Shown here in pieces: positions 40,901 to 53,013 of a stretch of DNA of 64,000 bases. Under the pieces are notes generated by a model, which worked only from the letters and a program-made list of their open reading frames with translations, made no database searches and was not told where the DNA came from. Made by a program: the position numbers and the translations under genes. The stretch covers positions 52,846 through 116,845 of the forward strand of contig JAUCBJ010007248.1 of NCBI GenBank assembly GCA_032718475.1. The letters are read 5' to 3'. Each line of letters opens with the position of its first letter. Positions within the stretch are counted from its first letter, which is position 1. The stretch comes from Nemertoderma westbladi. Lineage: Eukaryota > Xenacoelomorpha > Nemertodermatida > Nemertodermatidae.

Positions 40901-42085
40901 TGTTCGCGCTTTTGAAGACCTTTAGCAGTTTAACCTGCCAAAATTTATATGTCTTTTAGTTAATTAACACACCTTTAGCATACGACAATATTTTATGCTA
41001 ATAAACAAAACATTAGCCGAAGCCAGCCCATGCGCGATCATTCACCCGATGGATCTACACCCGGGAGGCTGAATTCGGATGCTTAGATTTTATTATTGCA
41101 GTGTAAGGTTGCAGTGTAAGCCTACTGTATTATTCGATTGATCGCTAATATGTAATTTCTGACAGATATTATTAACTTTCGGGAAATATTAACAGTTCCT
41201 TTAGGACGTGGCGCTCTATCTATTTAAACAGAGCTAGGACTTATACTAAACGCAACGATAAGGCTTATGATTAAAGTATAAGTCGCATTCTTTAGGAAAT
41301 GCTTTGTTACCAGTCACATCACACTCACAATCATGCACACTATTCTGCCGACCGTCAGTATATTTGATCACACATAAAGAGAACAGCAATTGACTCAGGT
41401 AGTGTCTACTAAATAACATTAGATTCAATACACACCACATTGATATAAATCGCAATTGTTATATATAGCCCGCCTCTCTAACCTGTAGTGTATCAAGAAA
41501 ATTGGGAATTTTGGGTGATTTATCCGTATTCTCCAAAGAGCAATATTTCCATCAACAAATAGATACAATTAATAACTGACGGTAAATAGCAGTACAAACA
41601 ATATGATTAGTGCAGTTAAATTAAGTGAGGTAACACCGCCGGTAACAGTTATACTTTCTATAATCTAAGCAGTTTTTGCTAGAGTTGTTCCAAAAGCCGG
41701 TGTTATGGCGAAAAATGGGAACACAACAACAGAAACATGTGACTACTGCTCTATACGAAGATACCAACTCCCTTATTCCACGAAGCTCCCGTTCAACACA
41801 GAGGATGAGCATAGAGATAGGAAATTCAGTTCAGTAGCGCTGGGATAGGTCGAAATCAACGCCTACGCAAATTCTATTGGCCGACACGGACAGCAAGGCT
41901 TAGGCAACCTCTCTAGGCTAGTTGGCCGATTAAACTGAGCCCAGATATCTCCGTACAGCACATCAGCCAATAAGCTGGTAGCTTGCACTATTTTAGTTAT
42001 AAATCCCTTTGAGAGTATTCTAGCGACTGGGGGGGAACTGGCCAGCAAAGGCAAACGTATCAGTTATCCCACAAAAGCTTTTACA
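40901..42085 (-). repeat. BEL-2 right LTR (5' LTR in element orientation)
   Basis: 1185 bp, identical by eye to 30301-31485. It is followed by AAACC, the duplicated target. Confidence 0.93.
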
Positions 42086-42996
42086 AAACCCGTATAACGC
42101 AATAAACAAGATGATACTATCTACTGATCAATTTGCTTATTTTCCAAAATTTGGTGCTGGCACAACAATTTTCACCCACCGGCGAAAAATACAATGTTTG
42201 AAAACTCTTATGAAATTTTTACCGATTCCATTGAATTCAGAACACTCACAATCCCGTATAACGCAAGAAACAAGGTGACACAATCAATTTATATATTTGA
42301 TGGTTTTCAAAATTTGGTGCTAGCACCACATTTTGCACCCACTTCCGAAAAATTCAATTTTGTGATAACTAGTTCGAAAATTATATATTCCATTCAATTC
42401 AGAATAGCCATAAACCTCTAAAACGCAAGAAATAAATTGCCACAAATAAGTTTATCAATTGAATGGATTTTCAAAATTTCGTGCTAGCACCAAAATTTGC
42501 ACCCACCACCGAAAAATACAAGTTCGATACGCTTGGTGCAACTCGTATATATTTCATCGAAACCAGAACACCAAAAAACCCCAATTGCGTAAAAAACAAG
42601 TTTCACGCAATCAATTTACAAAATTGACATATTTCAAAATTTGGTGCTGGCACCAAAAATTGGCACCCGCCGAAAAAAACAAGTTTGAAATTTCTAAATC
42701 AATTTATATGAATTCCATCCAATTTCTAACACCAAAAAACCGGTGTAAATCAAAAATAGAGATGTTGCAATTCATATTTAATGAAATGTAATTTTCAAAA
42801 AACGTCTCAAAAAAAGAGCCAAAAGCAAAAAAAAATATTTTTGAAAACGGTTTTCACTACTAGGAAGACAATAGATTTTTAGGAAAAGTCATAAAATTTC
42901 AGATTCCCAACTGCGTTTGTTTCAGAATTATAATAAAAAAACCACGGGGGGGGGGGGGTCATATTGACCCCCCCCCCCCGGGTTTAATAGGGTTAA

Positions 42997-43509
42997 TGTT
43001 GATGGAAACTTGACAACCATTGATAATAATCAACTAAGGAAGGTCGATGACTTCCAGTACCTTGGATCATGGATAGAGAGTAGCAAAAAGGACATATAAG
43101 TTAGGAAAGCAAAGGCTTATTGGGTAGCTTTATCAAAAATGGATACCATCTGGAAATCAGATCTCTCCAGGCACCTGAAGACTAAGTTCTTTCGAGCCAC
43201 AGTGGAAAGTGTATTTTTATACGGGGGTGAGACCTGGACACTGACTAAATCACCGAATTCGAATCATCGAATTGATGGTTGCTACACAAGACTACTAAGG
43301 GCAGCCCTAAACATCAGCTGGAGACAACATATGACAAACGCCGAGCTTTATGGTACAATACCACCTGTATCAACCACCCTCCGTGAACGCAGATTAAGAT
43401 TCAGTGGGCACTGCTGGCGAAGTAAAGACGAGGTCATACCAGATGGAGAATCGGGAAGCCTGGAAGGATCTCATTTCCACTGTCGGAGTTCGCTCGACCT
43501 AGTAGTAGT
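42997..43509 (+). pseudogene. Non-LTR retrotransposon RT, copy 1, C-terminal piece and 3' tail
   Basis: Continuation of the ORF at 25818 after the TTAA insertion. It reads KVDDFQYLGSWIESSKKDI, then a TAA, FFRATVESVFLYGGETWTLT, and LRFSGHCWRSKDEVI. It ends near STVGVRST before a TAGTAGTAG tail (about 43499-43509). The LYGxETW and GHCWR blocks are the usual C-terminal region after the RT. The same 3' end in inverse orientation is found at 51261-51337. Confidence 0.8.
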
Positions 43510-44540
43510 ATGTTTGAGAATGAAATTCAAGTTTGGTTGACAAATGGGTTTATTGTAGAATATGACCCGATTGTACACGGTGAAATTGAATGTGTGTTAC
43601 CGTTAATGCCTGTGGTCCAGGAACACAAGATCACAACTCCTGTGAGACCTGTATTAGATTACTCAATGTTAAATAGTTGCTTGGTGAGTTTTCCAGGACA
43701 ACAAATGGGAATATGTAATAATAAATTGCGAAACTGGCGACAGGGTTCATCAAATAGTACGATTATAGATATTAAAAAAGCATATTTACAGATAAGAGTT
43801 GCTCCATATTTGTTGAAATATCAAGCACTTTTATACAAAGATACTATTTATATAATGACACGAATGGGGTTTGAATTAGAGATTGCGAGAAAAGTTTTAG
43901 AAACTGTGATTGAGTTCATCTTTAGTGTTAGCAAATTTCCCGAAAATGCAGTAGATTTCTATGTGGATGATGTCTATTGTGATGAGAATTTGGTATCTGC
44001 AAGTTCAGTGGAAATTGCTTTGAACAATTACGGTTTACCCACAAAACCCCCTACAAGTATCAAAGAAAATGACGTTTTGGGCTTACATGTATTCGAAGCA
44101 AATTCTGAGTTGTGTTGGAAGCGACGTAACAAAGGTGATCTTATACCAGATTTATTTAGCATGATTCGAAGAGGTCTACATTCATGGACTGGTAAGGTAA
44201 CTGGCCTATATCCCGTATGCAGTTGGTTACGATTAGCCTGCAGTTGGTTGAAACGACAATGTATAGGAGATTGGGATAGTCCAGTTGACTCATGGATATT
44301 AAAATTGGTGAAAGTTACATGGGAGAGCATATGTAATAACGATCCAGTATGTGGAGTATGGAATGTAAATACTCTTAATGGAAATTGTGTGATGTGATGC
44401 TAGTGACATTGCTAGAGGAGTTCTTCTAGAAGTCGATGGTAGAATAATTGAGGACGCTGCTTGGCTACGAAAGAAAAATGAATCAAAAGCTCATATCAAT
44501 GTGGTGGTCAACAGCGTGGTCGATGTAATCAATCTCGAGC
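43510..44540 (+). pseudogene. Ty3/Gypsy-class RT and RNase H fragment
   Basis: An open frame of 295 codons carries LPLMPVVQEHKITTPVRPVL and LDYSMLN (RT motif 1-2), TIIDIKKAYLQIRV (motif A), TRMGFELEIA (motif B region) and VDFYVDDVYCDE (catalytic YVDD). After a TGA at 44395-44397 another frame gives CDASDIARGVLLEVDGRI and EDAAWLRKKNESKAHINV, the start of an RNase H. Elements with VVQExKxxVRPVLDxxxLN and KAHINVxEL belong to a divergent Gypsy lineage. No LTRs, protease or integrase. It is cut on the right by LINE copy 2 and abuts the LINE copy 1 tail on the left. Confidence 0.8.
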
Positions 44541-45721
44541 TCGTTTGTCATGTGTTGTCTCCAGCTGATGTTTAGGGCTGCCCTTAGTAGTCTTGTGTAG
44601 CAACCATCAATTCGTTGTTCAAGTGATTTAGTCAGTGTCCAGGTCTCACCCCCGTATAAAAATACACTTTCCACTGTGGCTCGAAAGAACTTAGTCTTCA
44701 GGTGCCTGGAGAGATCTGATTTCCAGATGGTATCCATTTTTGATAGAGCTACCCAAGCCTTTGCTTTCCTAACTTCTATGTCCTTTTTGCTACTCTCTAT
44801 CCATGATCCAATGTACTGGAAGTCATCGACCTTCCTTAGTTAATTATTATCAATGGTTGTCAAGTTTCCATCAACATTAAAGGTCATAAATTCGGTCTTG
44901 GTAGCATTTATATGCAATCCAACCTCCTTAGCAGCCCTCTCCACTTGATTTAGTAGAAGCTGTGCATCTGCTAGCGTATTAGAGAGCAGGGCGATGTCAT
45001 CCGCAAAGTCGGTGTCTGTGACTGTAGTTGCCGGATATCTACTACTTCTGCGTTCTTGAAGTGTGAATCCCAGATCTTCACCCTTTGTGGCCGTCCTCAT
45101 TGCGTAATCCAGCACAATTACAAATAGTAATGGTGCTAATGTGTCACCTTGCAATACGCCAGCCAGGATTGAGAAAAATTCAGTTTCACCATCTGGTGAG
45201 AGTACCTGCGCTTCTGTGTCACAATATAACAATCCAATGCCATCAATAATTACTTCTGGTATTCCATAAGCTCGTAGGATTTCAAGCATTTTACCTCTAT
45301 GGATGGAGTCGAATGCCTTCTTGAAGTCCACAAAAGTCATGACTGCGGGGAGATTCTTTGACTTAATTCCTTCAATCAGTCTCCGTAGTGCAAGTATCTG
45401 AGCTATTGTTGATCTACTTGGTCGAAATCCGTTTTGGCTCTTACGCAGTAGTTTCTCTATGTGAGGCCTAATCCTATATAGAATCATTTTATTGTATATT
45501 TTGGCAGCTACCACAAGCAGACAGATCCCAGGATAGTTCGTTGGTATGCCGAGGTCTCCTTTCTTGGGGAGAGGCTTTGGTTGACCTTTACTCCAAATTG
45601 GTGGTGGCTTTTCCCCTTTTAGCATACGGTTGCAAACATTCAATAATGGTCTATTTAGCACTCCGGTTTTCCATACCTCCGCTGGGATTTCATCTAATCC
45701 ACTTGCTTTATTATTGGACAT
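44541..45721 (-). pseudogene. Non-LTR retrotransposon RT, copy 2 (inverted, uninterrupted)
   Basis: An ATG at 45721-45719 starts the same NNKASGLDEIPAEVWK frame as copy 1. It keeps FVDFKKAFDSIHR, GVLQGDTLAP and TDFADDIAL, and reads through the position where copy 1 is interrupted (FMTFNVDGNLTTIDNN). A TAA after that (near 44840), then MDTIWKSDLSRHLKTKF and YGGETWTLTKS follow. It is truncated after ISWRQHMTN, where Gypsy sequence begins. Upstream it touches a TTAA element at 45726. The two copies differ at few residues. Confidence 0.85.
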
Positions 45722-45725
45722 GCTT

Positions 45726-48105
45726 TTAACCCTATTAACCCTTTGGTTACTAGGCCCTTTTTTAAATAGCCCCCCAGAACCTAAAAATTAAGCAAACTTT
45801 AAAACATATTTACGGCAATGCCAATCATCTAGAAGTTATGACACATTTTTAAAATGATTTGACTTTTATCTTAAAAGGTGTCATGATTGATATTCTTCAT
45901 ATTTTTTTAATTTAAAAAAATTAAATTTTTAAAAATTAATAAAAAAAATTTTAATTAAAAATTTTTTTTTTAATTAAAAAAAAAAATTTTTTTGAAAATT
46001 AAAAAATGAAAAAATTTTTTATTTTTCTGAACTATATCATATATATTATTATATTTCATGGTCTATTTATAGTATCGGTATAATCTATATGACTTATTTA
46101 TGATAATCTGCAAAGCATTTATCAAGGCAGAGCCCTGGATATAAACTGTAAATGAATGATAAAAAATACAGTATAAATGAATAATTATTGTAATACCAAA
46201 ATGCAATATAGCTTCATTATTGCAGAATTACCACAATAATCCACCAGGATGCTAGTACAGGAACAATCATCATTCCCATTATTCTATTTACGAAATACAA
46301 TTACGTAATTCACCAATATGAAGAATACCAGGTTTTCACTTTTCACTTTTCAGTCATGTCATGTATTTATTTATTATTACAAAGTAGATTATTACAGTGG
46401 ATAGCTTGACAGGGAAATAAACTCTGATTGGTTGGAATTCTCAAGGGCTACTCATTCAAACCTCTGCCATATCATACTGTACAAGGTACAATCAATCTGC
46501 TTTCAATAAGCAGCCTTCTTTTTCTGAAAAGGAGCTCATCACTGATTGGTTGAATTCCAACCTCTAACTCAAACTCCAGATCACTTTTTTTAACTAAAAC
46601 GGGTAGTATAGTGTCCTAAGCGATGGATAAACACTGCTAAAATAACCTAAACTTGAATCATCCCCATTGGCAGCCATTAACACCAGGACGTATATATACG
46701 TCCTTAGGACACTGTTGAGGACGTATATATACGTCCTTAGGGCTCAAAGGGTTAAACCCGGGGGGGGGGGTCAATATGACCCTTCCCGTGGTTTTTTTAT
46801 TATAATTCTGAAACAAACGCAGTTGGGAATCTGAAATTTTATTACTTTTCCTAAAAATCTATTGTCTTCCTAGTAGTGAAAACCGTTTTCAAAAATATTG
46901 GGTACTTTTCGAGTTATAGCACCATTTTTTAACCCTACTTTTGCCATTTTTTTTGAGACGTTTTTGAAAATTACATTTAATTAAATATGAATTGTAACAT
47001 CTCTATTTTTAATTTACACCGGTTTTTTGGTGTTAGAAATTTGATGGAATTCATATAAATTGATTTAGAAATTTCAAACTTGTTTTTTTCGGTGGGTGCC
47101 AAATTTTGGTGCCAGCACCAAATTTTGAAATAAGTCAATTTTGTAAATTGATCGTTTGAAACTTGTTTTTTACGCAATTGGGATTTTTTGGTTTTCTGGA
47201 TTCGATGAAATATATACGAGTTGCACCAAGCGTATCAAACTTGTATTTTTCGGTGCTGTGTGCAAATTTTGGTGCTAAGCACAAAATTTTGAAAATCCAT
47301 TCAATAGATAAAATTGCTTGTGACAATTTATTTCTTGCGTTTTAGAGGTTTATGGCTGTTCTGAATTCAATGGAAAAAATAATTATCGAACTAGACATCT
47401 CAAACTTGTATTTTTCGGATGTGGGTGCAAAATGTGGTGCTAGCACCAAATTTTGAAAACCATCAAATATATCAATTGATTGTGTCACCTTGTTTCTTGC
47501 GTTATACGGGTTTGTGATGGTTCTGAATTCAATGGAAACAGTAAAAATTTCATAAGAGTTCTCAAACTTGTATTTTTCGCCGGTGGGTGAAAATTGTTGT
47601 GCCAGCACCAAATTTTGGAAAATTACAGTATGCAAATTGATAAGTAGATAGTATCACCTTGTTTCTTGCGTTATACGGGTTTATGAGGGTTCTGAATCCG
47701 ATGGAATCAATAAAAACAGCACTGGACATCGCAAACTTGTACTTTTTAGTGATGGGTACGAAATTTGGTGCTAGCACCAAACTTTGCCAAATTACGCCGA
47801 AAAATACAGGTAGCAATAATCTGGCATATTAGAAATGTATTCCATTAGAATCAGCGCCCTCGAAAACCTGAAAATGTGAATTTATAGCATCGTATAAGTG
47901 AATTAAAAATTTTGTGTTCTAACTGAAAAGTGCTGGTTACTTGTTTTTTTTAATTTTTTTCCTACGCAGAGAGGACTAAACAGCCATTTATAGTAATCAT
48001 ATCATTTTTTAATATTTTCCAATGTATTTTGCACCCCAGAAAACCTGTATTAAAAAATAATTAGCCGAAAATGTAACCTTCAAATTTGGTGAAAATTGTG
48101 CACTA
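45726..48105 (-). mobile_element. TTAA-targeted element, copy C (inverted, 5'-truncated)
   Basis: It starts after TTAA 45726-45729 with CCCTATTAAACCC (the CCC end interrupted by a MITE) and runs in inverse orientation through the same 162-bp-type repeats. It breaks off near 48105 within the part corresponding to GTGCACAATTTTC of copy A. It lies directly upstream of LINE copy 2. Confidence 0.78.
45735..46755. mobile_element. piggyBac-type MITE nested in copy C
   Basis: TTAA copies at 45735-45738 and 46752-46755 flank a 1013-bp body. Ends are CCCTTTGGTTACTAGG (left) and, inverted, CCCTTTGAGCCCTAAGG (right). Without it, copy C reads CCCTATTAAACCCGGG like other copies. No transposase. The right subterminal region has two copies of GGACGTATATATACGTCC. 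Confidence 0.85.
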
Positions 48106-48690
48106 GGCTCATTCCAAGTAAAGTGCGGGACATTCGTACGACTTTTTGTGCATACTTTAGCACTGTACATCATGAAAATGAACTAAAATAGAATAATGCT
48201 TGTGTTTCTTAGAAAAACCAATTATCGGTTCAGTAAAAAAAAGCAGTTTGGAAAACCGGCAGCAGTTTATGTCTCATAATTATTGCTTCAAAAAATTGTA
48301 AAGTGCGGGACGCGTACGAAAGTGAAATTCTCAACTGTCAAATTCATTGCTAAAGTTCAACGAATTGGGTAAAGTTAGTGGGAAAACTTTTGTTCCGTGA
48401 TGTTCCTAGATATGTAGGGAAAATAAATTAGCCTTTAGTAAGATGGTAGGTAACATCAATGAAACAGGGGAGTAGTTTAAGTGCAGCAAAGACATGTAAA
48501 GTGTGGGACATTTCACTGTAAAGTGCGGGACACGTACGATAATAAACTTATCATTCGAGGTTAAGACCCCTAGATCCCTTCCTATATAATAAACGTATAA
48601 TAATAACACCTCGAAAAATACAGCTTGCCAACACATTGTTACTATCAATATAAGTTGTGCAATGATTCCTGAGGAAATCATTGCACAATC
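48106..48690. repeat. Spacer with repeated AAAGTGCGGGAC motif
   Basis: AAAGTGCGGGAC or AAAGTGTGGGAC occurs near 48120, 48299, 48498 and 48521. Three copies are followed within a few bases by CGTACGA. No gene. This may be a separate short repeat element. Confidence 0.5.
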
Positions 48691-48985
48691 ACATCAGTAT
48701 GCAATGGTTCGTACAAAGTACAATGCACACATCTCCAACCAGACACTATATAACATTGGAAGTGTCTCATTCGTTCCCCCAAGCTTGATACTTGAACAAA
48801 GCCGCATCCGCTTTGCAAGGCATTGCTTTCGCCGAGAGGTCCAGCCTGTGCACAATCTTGTGCTTTGGCGGCCCCATGGAGTGAATAGGCATGGTGGACA
48901 GCCCATGACTTTCTTGAGACGCATCTTAAAGGACACTGGCCTTGAAGAGGCGGATAATCTCGCAAAAGCCATGGTGGATAGGTAG
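48691..48985 (+). pseudogene. Non-LTR retrotransposon C-terminal fragment (second family)
   Basis: The frame reads MVRTKYNAHISNQTLYNIG, IRFARHCFRREVQPV, LVLWRPHGVNRHGGQPMTF and LRRILKDTGLEEADNL, then stops at 48983-48985. This is the C-terminal zinc/GHCFR-like tail found after RT in several non-LTR elements. It is diverged from the LINE copies 1/2. Only the tail survives. Confidence 0.7.
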
Positions 48986-49169
48986 TTGTGGCGGTGCAAA
49001 TTTGTTGATAAGCTGGCACATCATTCTTAATGCATGCTGCATTGGGTTTGCCAATTGTCGATTGAATGGTAGTGTCAAAATATTTTTTTTAAGACAGCAT
49101 AGCTTCTCATGTGCAGCTGCAATGCAGCAGTCCGATTGTAGTTAGAGATAATACGTATTTATCATATGG

Positions 49170-49261
49170 CTGCCGCAACCCAGTGTAAGTAGTTTTGCTA
49201 ACAGTTTAACACATGAAATTCGGTCAAAAGCTTTACTAAAATCTACTAATATTGAAAAGCT
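49170..49261 (-). pseudogene. Short RT motif A fragment of a LINE
   Basis: On the minus strand a ~30-codon stretch reads SILVDFSKAFDRISC, then VKLLAKLLTLG. This is the RT motif A block (VDFSKAFDR) of CR1/Jockey-type elements. Flanking frames are decayed. Confidence 0.6.
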
Positions 49262-51260
49262 TCTTCCTAGCTACGGAACTCGTTGTCTTCTGGACGGTTA
49301 AGATCATTAGATTCACATATTTCGCTATTCCACCCAATATCTTCCCAGATAGTCTTTGCAGCAATATCATTTAATAGCTTTTTCTGGCTGTCGAGTAGTC
49401 TGGTAGTCTAGCTGTCTAGAGGAATCGGGATTTAGGGATTCGATAGGGATTCGATCATTGCCGAGGCTGAAAATACGTAGATTTTGTATTATTTTTTCGT
49501 CTCTGATTCGTTTTTACCGATTGATGTCTCACAGTTTATTTTTACCCGCTAACATCTTTAGTGCCCCCATCTACCACCACCCCACCCCCCTTATTTTCAT
49601 CTGGTAGGCCCCAAATGGCCCATACTAACAGAACACCTTTCTTATCTTAAACTTAAATATTATTATCATATTTTGGACGTAACAAATGAATTCTAAATTA
49701 GCAGTAACTAAATTATGCAATATGTTGCATATATCTCTATATTAATCGATAATACAGTCGCTTGTACTAAAATTCCATTGAATATAATCCCTTGTGTTAC
49801 TGTTACGGTATGAGTTACTGAGCTGTGAGCTTGTAAAATATATCATGCGGTGAAATCCATATTTGTTTGTTTGCTTGATACTGTTTCATACATCAACATT
49901 GTTATCAGACACACTAGTGATATCACTATATATCTCTACAGTGATATATAATCATTCTGTGGAGCATGGCTACATTAGTAGACATCATAATTTAAATTTA
50001 AATTGAATTCAATTAAATTAGACACTACAAGCTTGGAAATCCCAGCATAATACTGTACTAGGAGACAAAAGGGGACAGTTCGTCTAACTTATGGCACCTA
50101 ATAATAAAGCCAGTAATATGGCGAATGTAACTGTATGCATATTATTTGTGGCCATACTTGGGGTAATGCTTGTAGTTACTGAGGGTACTGATATTTAAGG
50201 GCAAGTGGAATCTGTGTTCGATTGAAGCATAGCATATATGTTCCTGATGATTTTAGTGTTGTCAGAAACCTGACTGAAGGATCAGCTATTGGCATCACGG
50301 ATGCTTGCTGCTGCCGGCTGGCTGCGTCTACAGAACACGGCTGTATAGGATCACCGCTCCCAGACGGCACAAATTATAAAATATAAACTTTATGTGTCCT
50401 TTATCGAAAGAAATAAATTTAATTTAGAGGTAAATCAAAAGATACATTAATTTGAAAACCTTAAATTATAATAACTTTAAAAATTTAAAGTTCTTTTAAG
50501 AACCTAAAAGAATTTTAAAACCTATGGGTTGTGGGCAAGGCGTCCTTTAATACAATTATATTGACGCCTTGGTTGAGGGCGAGCTTTGCTTAATATACTG
50601 CAATTAATCTCTTGTTATCTACAATAGTCGGCGTATAATATCTTATAGTATCAATTATATTATAGGTGTACGCCATTAAGTGTGCATTTTAATTTTTTAA
50701 TTTTCATTTTAATTTTATGATTTCAGAGATCTATCTTGCCATTAACAGAGTCTTTGGGAATTTTTAACTTTTAGTTGAAGTAGCTGTGTTAATTACAATT
50801 GAGGAACGGTTTTTTGAAATATAATATTATGATACAACCAGGAATTAATGATTGATGTTGATGGAATAGGATTTGTGCGCGAAAAAATTGTTCGGCTAGA
50901 AACAATTGAAGAAGGGGGGGGGGGGGGGGCAAGGTGCCCTGAATCGAGTGGCGGGGTTTATATTTTGTAAAAACAGGAGGAAGCTGTCAAAATGGCGGGT
51001 TTATTAAAAAAAACATACCTAAAAACTACAACTACAACTAATTTATTTCTGAGTATGTTAAGTTCAATAAGTTTGATATCATGACGTCAATAAATGTATA
51101 TTAAACATAATTCTGAGTTATCTGGCAGTTTCATGCCTCAGCGATGGTTTAGAGAAGGGATTAGATTTACCATCAATCTGCAATTAATAATTAGATTTAC
51201 AGAAAGAAATTAGATGTTTGAAATTAATTAATAATAATTCAGTGGGGTCGCTTAAAGATC
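49262..51260. other. AT-rich intergenic, one half-MITE
   Basis: No genes seen. 50868-50985 contains TTTGTGCGCGAAAAAATTGT, TCGGCTAGAAACAATTG and a G-run. It matches the left half of the MITE at 53014-53226, so it is a related copy. Confidence 0.5.
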
Positions 51261-51337
51261 TACTACTACTACTACAGTAGGTCGAGCGAAATCGGACAGT
51301 GGAAATGAAATCCTTCCAGGCTTCCCGATTCTCCATG
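51261..51337 (-). mobile_element. LINE 3' end (copy 3)
   Basis: CTACTACTACTAC followed by GTCGAGCGAAATCGGACAGT is the inverse of the 3' end of LINE copy 1 including its (TAG)n tail. Only the last ~75 bp remain before a TTAA-type element. Confidence 0.75.
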
Positions 51338-52225
51338 GTGCTGGCACATCAATTTTCACCCTCCGACGAAAAATACAAGTTTGAAAACTCTTATGAAATT
51401 TTTACTGATTCCATTGAATTCAGAACCCTCACAAACCCGAATAACGCAAGAAACAAGGTGCCACAATCAATTGATATATTTGATGGTTTTCAAAATTTGG
51501 TGCTAGCACCACATTTTACACCCACTTCCGAAAAATACACAAGTTTACATAAGTTTGAGATGTCTAGTTCGATAATTATATATTCCATTGAATTCAGAAC
51601 AGCCATAAACCTCTAAAACGCAAGAAATAAATTGTCACAAGCAATTATATCTATTGAATGGATTTTCAAAATATCGTGATAGCACCAAAATTTGCACACA
51701 GCACCGAAAAATACAAGTTTGATACGCTTGGTGCAACTCGTATATATTTCATCGAAACCAGAACCCCGAAAAACCCCAATTGCGTAAAAAACAAGTTTCA
51801 AACAATCAATTTACAAAATTAACATATTTCAAAATTTGGTGCTGGCACCAAAATTTGGCAGCCGCCGAAAAAAACAAGTTTGAAATTTCTAAATCAATTT
51901 ATATAAATTCCATCCAATTGCTAACACCAAAAAACCGGTGTAAATCAAAAATAGAGATCTTACAAATCATATTTAATGAAATGTAATTTTCAAAAAACGT
52001 CTCAAAAAAAGTGCCAAAAGTAGGGTTAAAAAATGGTGCTATAACTCGAAATCTACCCAATATTTTTTTGAAAACGGTTTTCACTACTAGGAAGACAATA
52101 GATTTTTTTGGAAAAGTCATGAAATTTCAGATTCCCAACTGCGTTTGTTTCAGAATTATAACAAAAAAACACAGGGTGGGGGGGGGGTCATATTGACCCT
52201 TTCCCCCCGGGTTTAATAGGGTTAA
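51338..52225 (+). mobile_element. TTAA-targeted element, copy D (5'-truncated)
   Basis: It begins GGTGCTGGCACATCAATTTT inside the repeat array and continues through three to four repeat units. It ends CCCCCCGGGTTTAATAGGG before a TTAA at about 52222-52226. The left end is missing and is replaced by the LINE 3' end. Confidence 0.75.
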
Positions 52226-53011
52226 AAGTACCTAGTCTTTTTTTAAACTAATTTTACTGAACATTAATTTAAAAAAAAGTCTTTTTTTATCTGATTTTGC
52301 GGAAAATTAGTTAAAAGAATTTTTTTAACTAATTTTAGCTTACAGTACAGCTAGCTCAAACAATCTTTCGTCTGTACAGTACCCGTACTGGTACTTGTAC
52401 ACGATAAGACAGTACAGTAAGCCTAAAACTGTACAGTATACAGCAGTACAATTTGAATAGTGAAATTGGTGATAGTGGATAGACCTGTCTCATCCTCAGA
52501 TCCTACAGAATGGCTGTTAGCAGTACCGGACCTTGTGGTAGGCCTAAATATTGGCGATCTGTACGTGCTCGAAAATTTGAAAGAGCAAGATAACGTGATG
52601 TTTTCGGAGGCTGTACTGTAGTACAGCCTCAGAAATTCTAGGATATTTATCCGAAAGCGTGGGCAGCATTAATACTGTAATAGAGTATTATCGTCGTAAG
52701 CAATGATATCACTGGTGATATTTTTTTTCAAATAAAACAAATATTCGATATAAAAACGTAACGGAAAACACTATTTTCCACTCATTTGCTTTAGCAAAAT
52801 TCAGATATTCTGCCCTCGTGTGTTGAGTTTTCCACACGTTGACATTTTAATTCTCGCTTCGATCGTACTAAAAACCTGCCAACTCTTGTAAAACTCAACC
52901 ATTCGGACATAATAGTATTATTTCGCTAAATTGAAAATGAGTGAAAAAAGCGGTGTTTTCACCTTACTTTTTTTATCGAATAATATGTCCTTTTTGCGGA
53001 ATGCCAGGCTG
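52226..53011. other. Intergenic, nothing recognised
   Basis: Low-complexity A/T runs and scattered GTACAGTA-type words. No coding signal. Confidence 0.4.
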
Positions 53012-53013
53012 TA

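Larger units (their letters stand above)
30301..42085 (-). mobile_element. BEL-2: non-autonomous BEL/Pao element with identical LTRs
   Basis: 11,785 bp, LTRs 30301-31485 and 40901-42085, target duplication AAACC (30296-30300 and 42086-42090). In minus-strand order it has LTR, a ~2-kb leader, a 1402-codon Gag-protease ORF fused to an RNase H tail, a 1.6-kb non-coding stretch, an accessory zinc-knuckle ORF, a last ORF, polypurine tract and LTR. RT, most of RNase H and integrase are missing. LTRs look identical by eye, so insertion was very recent and must have used proteins from another element. Confidence 0.9.
29651..42992 (+). mobile_element. TTAA-targeted element, copy B (split by BEL-2)
   Basis: 29651-30300 matches copy A from ATTAGTACCGGGC onwards. 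After BEL-2 the same element resumes at 42086 (AAACCCGTATAACGC) and ends CCCGGGTTTAATAGGG at 42992, before TTAA 42993-42996. Confidence 0.8.
26659..42996 (+). mobile_element. Composite TTAA-flanked unit: copy A, 1.4-kb passenger, copy B (with BEL-2 inside)
   Basis: TTAA at 26659-26662 and 42993-42996 mark where LINE copy 1 is interrupted; uninterrupted LINE copy 2 reads straight through this point (CTTTAATGTTGATGG). Inside are two copies of one element (A 26663-28225, B about 29651-42992) in the same orientation around a spacer at 28230-29650. Either the whole block moved as a composite or recombination joined two insertions. Confidence 0.7.
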
